From positions 1-8,760 of the forward strand of contig CAUWLJ010000119.1 of NCBI GenBank assembly GCA_963559585.1: a stretch of 8,760 nucleotides of DNA, in the 5' to 3' direction. The notes under the pieces are model-generated. The model was given only the letters and a program-made list of their open reading frames with translations. It was not told the origin of the DNA and made no database searches. Positions 6,520-8,760 of the stretch are shown here, piece after piece (the stretch's first letter is position 1; every line of letters begins with the position of its first letter). A program made the position numbers and the translations under genes. This DNA comes from Eisenbergiella sp963559585. Its GTDB lineage: Bacteria > Bacillota > Clostridia > Lachnospirales > Lachnospiraceae.

Positions 6520-7857
6520 TCATATCTTAACAGTATTAATTAAATTTCGTCTGCTCATATCGCGCAAAAAAAATGAAAGTCTATTTTTTTCAGAAAAACA
6601 TCCATCTATTTTTTTATATCTTCGTGTATATGGACAACTTTTATGAAAACATATTGGATAGCAAAAACAATCCTCACATTTAGCAGCAATATCTCCCCCC
6701 AGAATCCAATTGGCATTTTTATTTTCATCAATTACCATATTCCCATTTTCATCAATAAATCCAATGCAATTATCCTTTGCATCATCATCATAAATAGCCA
6801 ATGTACATTTAAATACACGTCCATCCTGATCCAAAATAAACGCATGATTTTTACACGCTGAACACAACCCCGCTCCAACCCCAAAATAAATTTCATTGAG
6901 ACTAGCTATATGATTTTCAGTTGCAATATCAATAAAGTGGTTTACCCCCTCAAAATCATCCACAATTTCATTATTAATCTCGTGTACTTGATCACCTCCA
7001 AAATCTCGTACAAACTGCCAGTGTATCCTGAATCTGCTATTGTTTGCCAGAAAACTTAAATCTTCGATAACATTGTCTAAACATTTTTCAATTGATTTGG
7101 AAATATTAATTCGAATTATAATTTTATAAAATCCTCTAATATTCGCCCCTATCTTTTTCAAATTTTCAATTATTCTTTGATAAGAATCTATATCCGTCAT
7201 ATGTGGCCGTTGAAAATTGTGACTTTCCCTTGTTCCATCAACAGTAATCTGGAAATAGACCACCTTACATTTAATAAGATCCTGAAAACATTCTGTATCC
7301 AATAAATACCCATTTGTACTCATTGATCCTGTCAATGGCACTTTAGCATCTCTACATATTTTTTCAATTTCTTTCATAAACCATATAACAAACTCTTTCT
7401 CTAAAAGAGGTTCACCACCAAACCAATTAATATGTATTCCTCTGTAAAACCGGCAATTTTTCTTAATATACTTTAATATCCTATCTGCTGTATCAACCGT
7501 CATTACATGGTTAACACGTTCTTCCTGATAACAATATCTACATTTAAAATTGCAAGCATCTGTTGGAATTATAGTCAATTCCAAAATATTTTTTGAATAA
7601 ACCAACTCATAATATCTCAAATCAGCAATCTTCTTTTCGTCTATAGATTCATCAATTACAAAATGATTTTCAAGCAAGAAAGAATACATTTCCATTTCTT
7701 TCTTTTCTATTCTCTTTTTGGACAGTAAATCAGCAATACATTTTTGTTTATTCCCTGTAATTTTTACAAATCTACTTTCCAATGTATTAGCTAATAACAT
7801 ATTATTATCTGAATCATACGTTAACAAATTATATTTAGATGGTTTATAGTACATCAC
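6520..7857 (-). CDS. Radical SAM/SPASM peptide maturase, CcpM-like
   Basis: A 445-residue radical SAM enzyme. Residues 1-90 are a pre-domain typical of RiPP maturases (KPSKYNLLTYD near the start, a 'LLENHFVIDE' segment at 61-70), a likely site of leader recognition. The SAM-cleaving iron-sulfur cluster is held by C102-NFK-C106-RY-C109, followed by G147-G148-E149-P150 for SAM binding and S180-TNG. The C-terminal SPASM-type region offers ligands for auxiliary clusters: C332, C335, C351, C394, C397, C399, C403, C408 and C420. Enzymes of this type install thioether, carbon-carbon or related links in ribosomal peptides. The start shown is GTG 7855-7857, whose GTGA overlaps the previous gene's stop; the next codon is ATG (7852-7854) and serves equally well, as GGAG lies 7 or 10 bases upstream. 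CcpM is named from memory of the clostridial Cys-rich peptide systems and should be checked by profile search. Confidence 0.93.
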   Translation of the reverse strand: MMYYKPSKYNLLTYDSDNNMLLANTLESRFVKITGNKQKCIADLLSKKRIEKKEMEMYSFLLENHFVIDESIDEKKIADLRYYELVYSKNILELTIIPTDACNFKCRYCYQEERVNHVMTVDTADRILKYIKKNCRFYRGIHINWFGGEPLLEKEFVIWFMKEIEKICRDAKVPLTGSMSTNGYLLDTECFQDLIKCKVVYFQITVDGTRESHNFQRPHMTDIDSYQRIIENLKKIGANIRGFYKIIIRINISKSIEKCLDNVIEDLSFLANNSRFRIHWQFVRDFGGDQVHEINNEIVDDFEGVNHFIDIATENHIASLNEIYFGVGAGLCSACKNHAFILDQDGRVFKCTLAIYDDDAKDNCIGFIDENGNMVIDENKNANWILGGDIAAKCEDCFCYPICFHKSCPYTRRYKKIDGCFSEKNRLSFFLRDMSRRNLINTVKI

Positions 7858-8760
7858 AGCATTTCTCCATTAATTAAATTTTTAATTGGACAACAAGGAT
7901 CTCCTATTGTCAAATTTTCCTGATTGTCCAAATTCATACAAAAACAAGTTCTACATCGTTCATTATCTATACAATCAATGCAATTTTCATATGTATTGTT
8001 ATGGGCATTTCTTATTCGATTAATAACAGTTGAATTCATCCAGTAATCATGTATGGAATTGTCAAATAATTCTCGCTTTTCTTTGTTGTATAGATGCACG
8101 CAAGGTCTAAAATCCCCCTCAGCGTCCACACATACTATACTAATTCCGCTTGGGCACCGATTTCTCCTATTTTTATTAAAACCATCCACAATTCTGTTAA
8201 GAAACGGAAAGCAATACTGAATTGTTATAAACTTTCCTTGTTCTTCACATACCCTTTTCAAAAAGAGATAATCTTCTGTAGACAAACTTGATTGCAATAC
8301 TCCATCCGAGGTTAACTTTGTAGTAATTACTGTAATTCCAATCGCGTGAACTTTTTTGGCAAATTGAATCAGTGCCGGAAAATCATATACGTTATCCGTC
8401 CTTGATACCCAATTCAAATCAAATGGGAAATGGCTTTTATTTAATATCTCTATCGCATTCATCGCATATTCATAACCATCTCTTGATTTATTATGAATTT
8501 CTCTGGTAGATCCATTTAATGAAATATTAAGTTGCAAATAACAACCTGTCTTTTTTATTTCTTCAATGTATTTTTCCGTCAAAGAAAATCCACTTGTAAC
8601 ACAAGCTACTTGCATCTTATTTTCTTTAGCATAATTAAGCAATTCTATAAAATGAGAATAAATTAAAGGTTCACCACCATTCAACATTAGATAGCGTATT
8701 CCGCACTTTCCAGCATCGTGCAATATCTCCTTTGCTACGTTTATATCTATATCTGTTCCC
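7854..8760 (-). CDS. Radical SAM/SPASM enzyme, 5' end outside window
   Basis: The frame is open from the window edge (first whole codon 8757-8759) to the TGA at 7854-7856, giving 301 visible residues. The TTG at 8721-8723 is an internal codon, not a start: twelve in-frame residues precede it, and the fold is already under way. The SAM-binding motif NGGEPL appears about 25 residues into the visible part, so the CxxxCxxC cluster motif must lie upstream of the window. The C-terminal quarter has a SPASM-like layout: RCPSG, then C and FRPC before VHLYN, then ENCIDC, RCRTCFC and DPCCP. This resembles the PqqE/NirJ/mycofactocin-maturase branch of radical SAM enzymes. Its stop overlaps the start of the next maturase by 4 bases (or 1 base if that gene's ATG is used), so the two are translationally coupled. 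It differs clearly from that second enzyme and probably makes a distinct change to the same peptide. Confidence 0.92.
   Translation of the reverse strand, partial: GTDIDINVAKEILHDAGKCGIRYLMLNGGEPLIYSHFIELLNYAKENKMQVACVTSGFSLTEKYIEEIKKTGCYLQLNISLNGSTREIHNKSRDGYEYAMNAIEILNKSHFPFDLNWVSRTDNVYDFPALIQFAKKVHAIGITVITTKLTSDGVLQSSLSTEDYLFLKRVCEEQGKFITIQYCFPFLNRIVDGFNKNRRNRCPSGISIVCVDAEGDFRPCVHLYNKEKRELFDNSIHDYWMNSTVINRIRNAHNNTYENCIDCIDNERCRTCFCMNLDNQENLTIGDPCCPIKNLINGEML

Noticed and set aside
6512..6523. Longer carrier protein starting at the ATG that overlaps the maturase stop
   Set aside because: No ribosome site precedes it, whereas GAGGTG sits just before the ATG at 6509-6511. The extra MRWI adds nothing to the domain.
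8721..8723. TTG as start of the first radical SAM gene
   Set aside because: The frame is open upstream to the window edge, and the visible part begins midway in the radical SAM fold, so the true start lies outside the window.

Overview
The window looks like part of a biosynthetic operon from a low-GC Gram-positive anaerobe, most likely a clostridium (Bacillota, Clostridia; Lachnospiraceae-like is a guess). The basis is the very AT-rich codon use in most genes, strong GGAGGTG-type ribosome binding sites, GTG/ATG starts, and the gene families present. Every supported gene is on the minus strand, packed with overlaps or short gaps, so transcription runs from position 8760 towards position 1. Both ends are open: the first gene lacks its 5' end and the last gene lacks its 3' end.

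Layout in transcription order: a radical SAM/SPASM enzyme, 5'-truncated (7854-8760); a second radical SAM/SPASM peptide maturase of the CcpM type (6520-7857); a small acyl-carrier-like protein (6254-6511); two tandem, near-identical 25-residue peptides ending in Cys-Gly-Leu-Cys (6126-6203 and 6017-6094); a fusion of a cytoplasmic subtilisin-like protease to a DUF1611-like P-loop domain (4129-5952); two overlapping ABC exporter subunits (2292-4082 and 517-2295); and the first 164 codons of a papain-fold protein that resembles the N-terminal domain of BtrH-type acyltransferases (1-492). The two peptides and the last gene are easily missed, because the peptides are very short and the last gene runs off the window.

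I read this as a ribosomally synthesised, post-translationally modified peptide (RiPP) system. The two 25-mers are the probable precursors: a nine-residue basic head, then a hydrophobic, Asn-rich tail with a C-terminal CxxC. The radical SAM enzymes would modify the tail, the intracellular subtilase would cut off the head, and the paired ABC proteins would export the product. The acyl carrier protein and the BtrH-like protein suggest an additional carrier-bound acyl or aminoacyl transfer step, which is unusual for a RiPP. The set recalls the poorly characterised clostridial Cys-rich peptide systems (CcpM maturase, acyl-carrier-related protein, 'peptide maturation system' protein). Here the precursors are far smaller and have only two cysteines each. 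The product and its activity are unknown.

The ABC pair is much richer in GC than everything on either side, with sharp edges at about 4085 and about 510. The operon therefore appears to be a mosaic. No RNA genes, CRISPR arrays, insertion sequences or convincing terminators were seen, and there is no gap over 300 bases.
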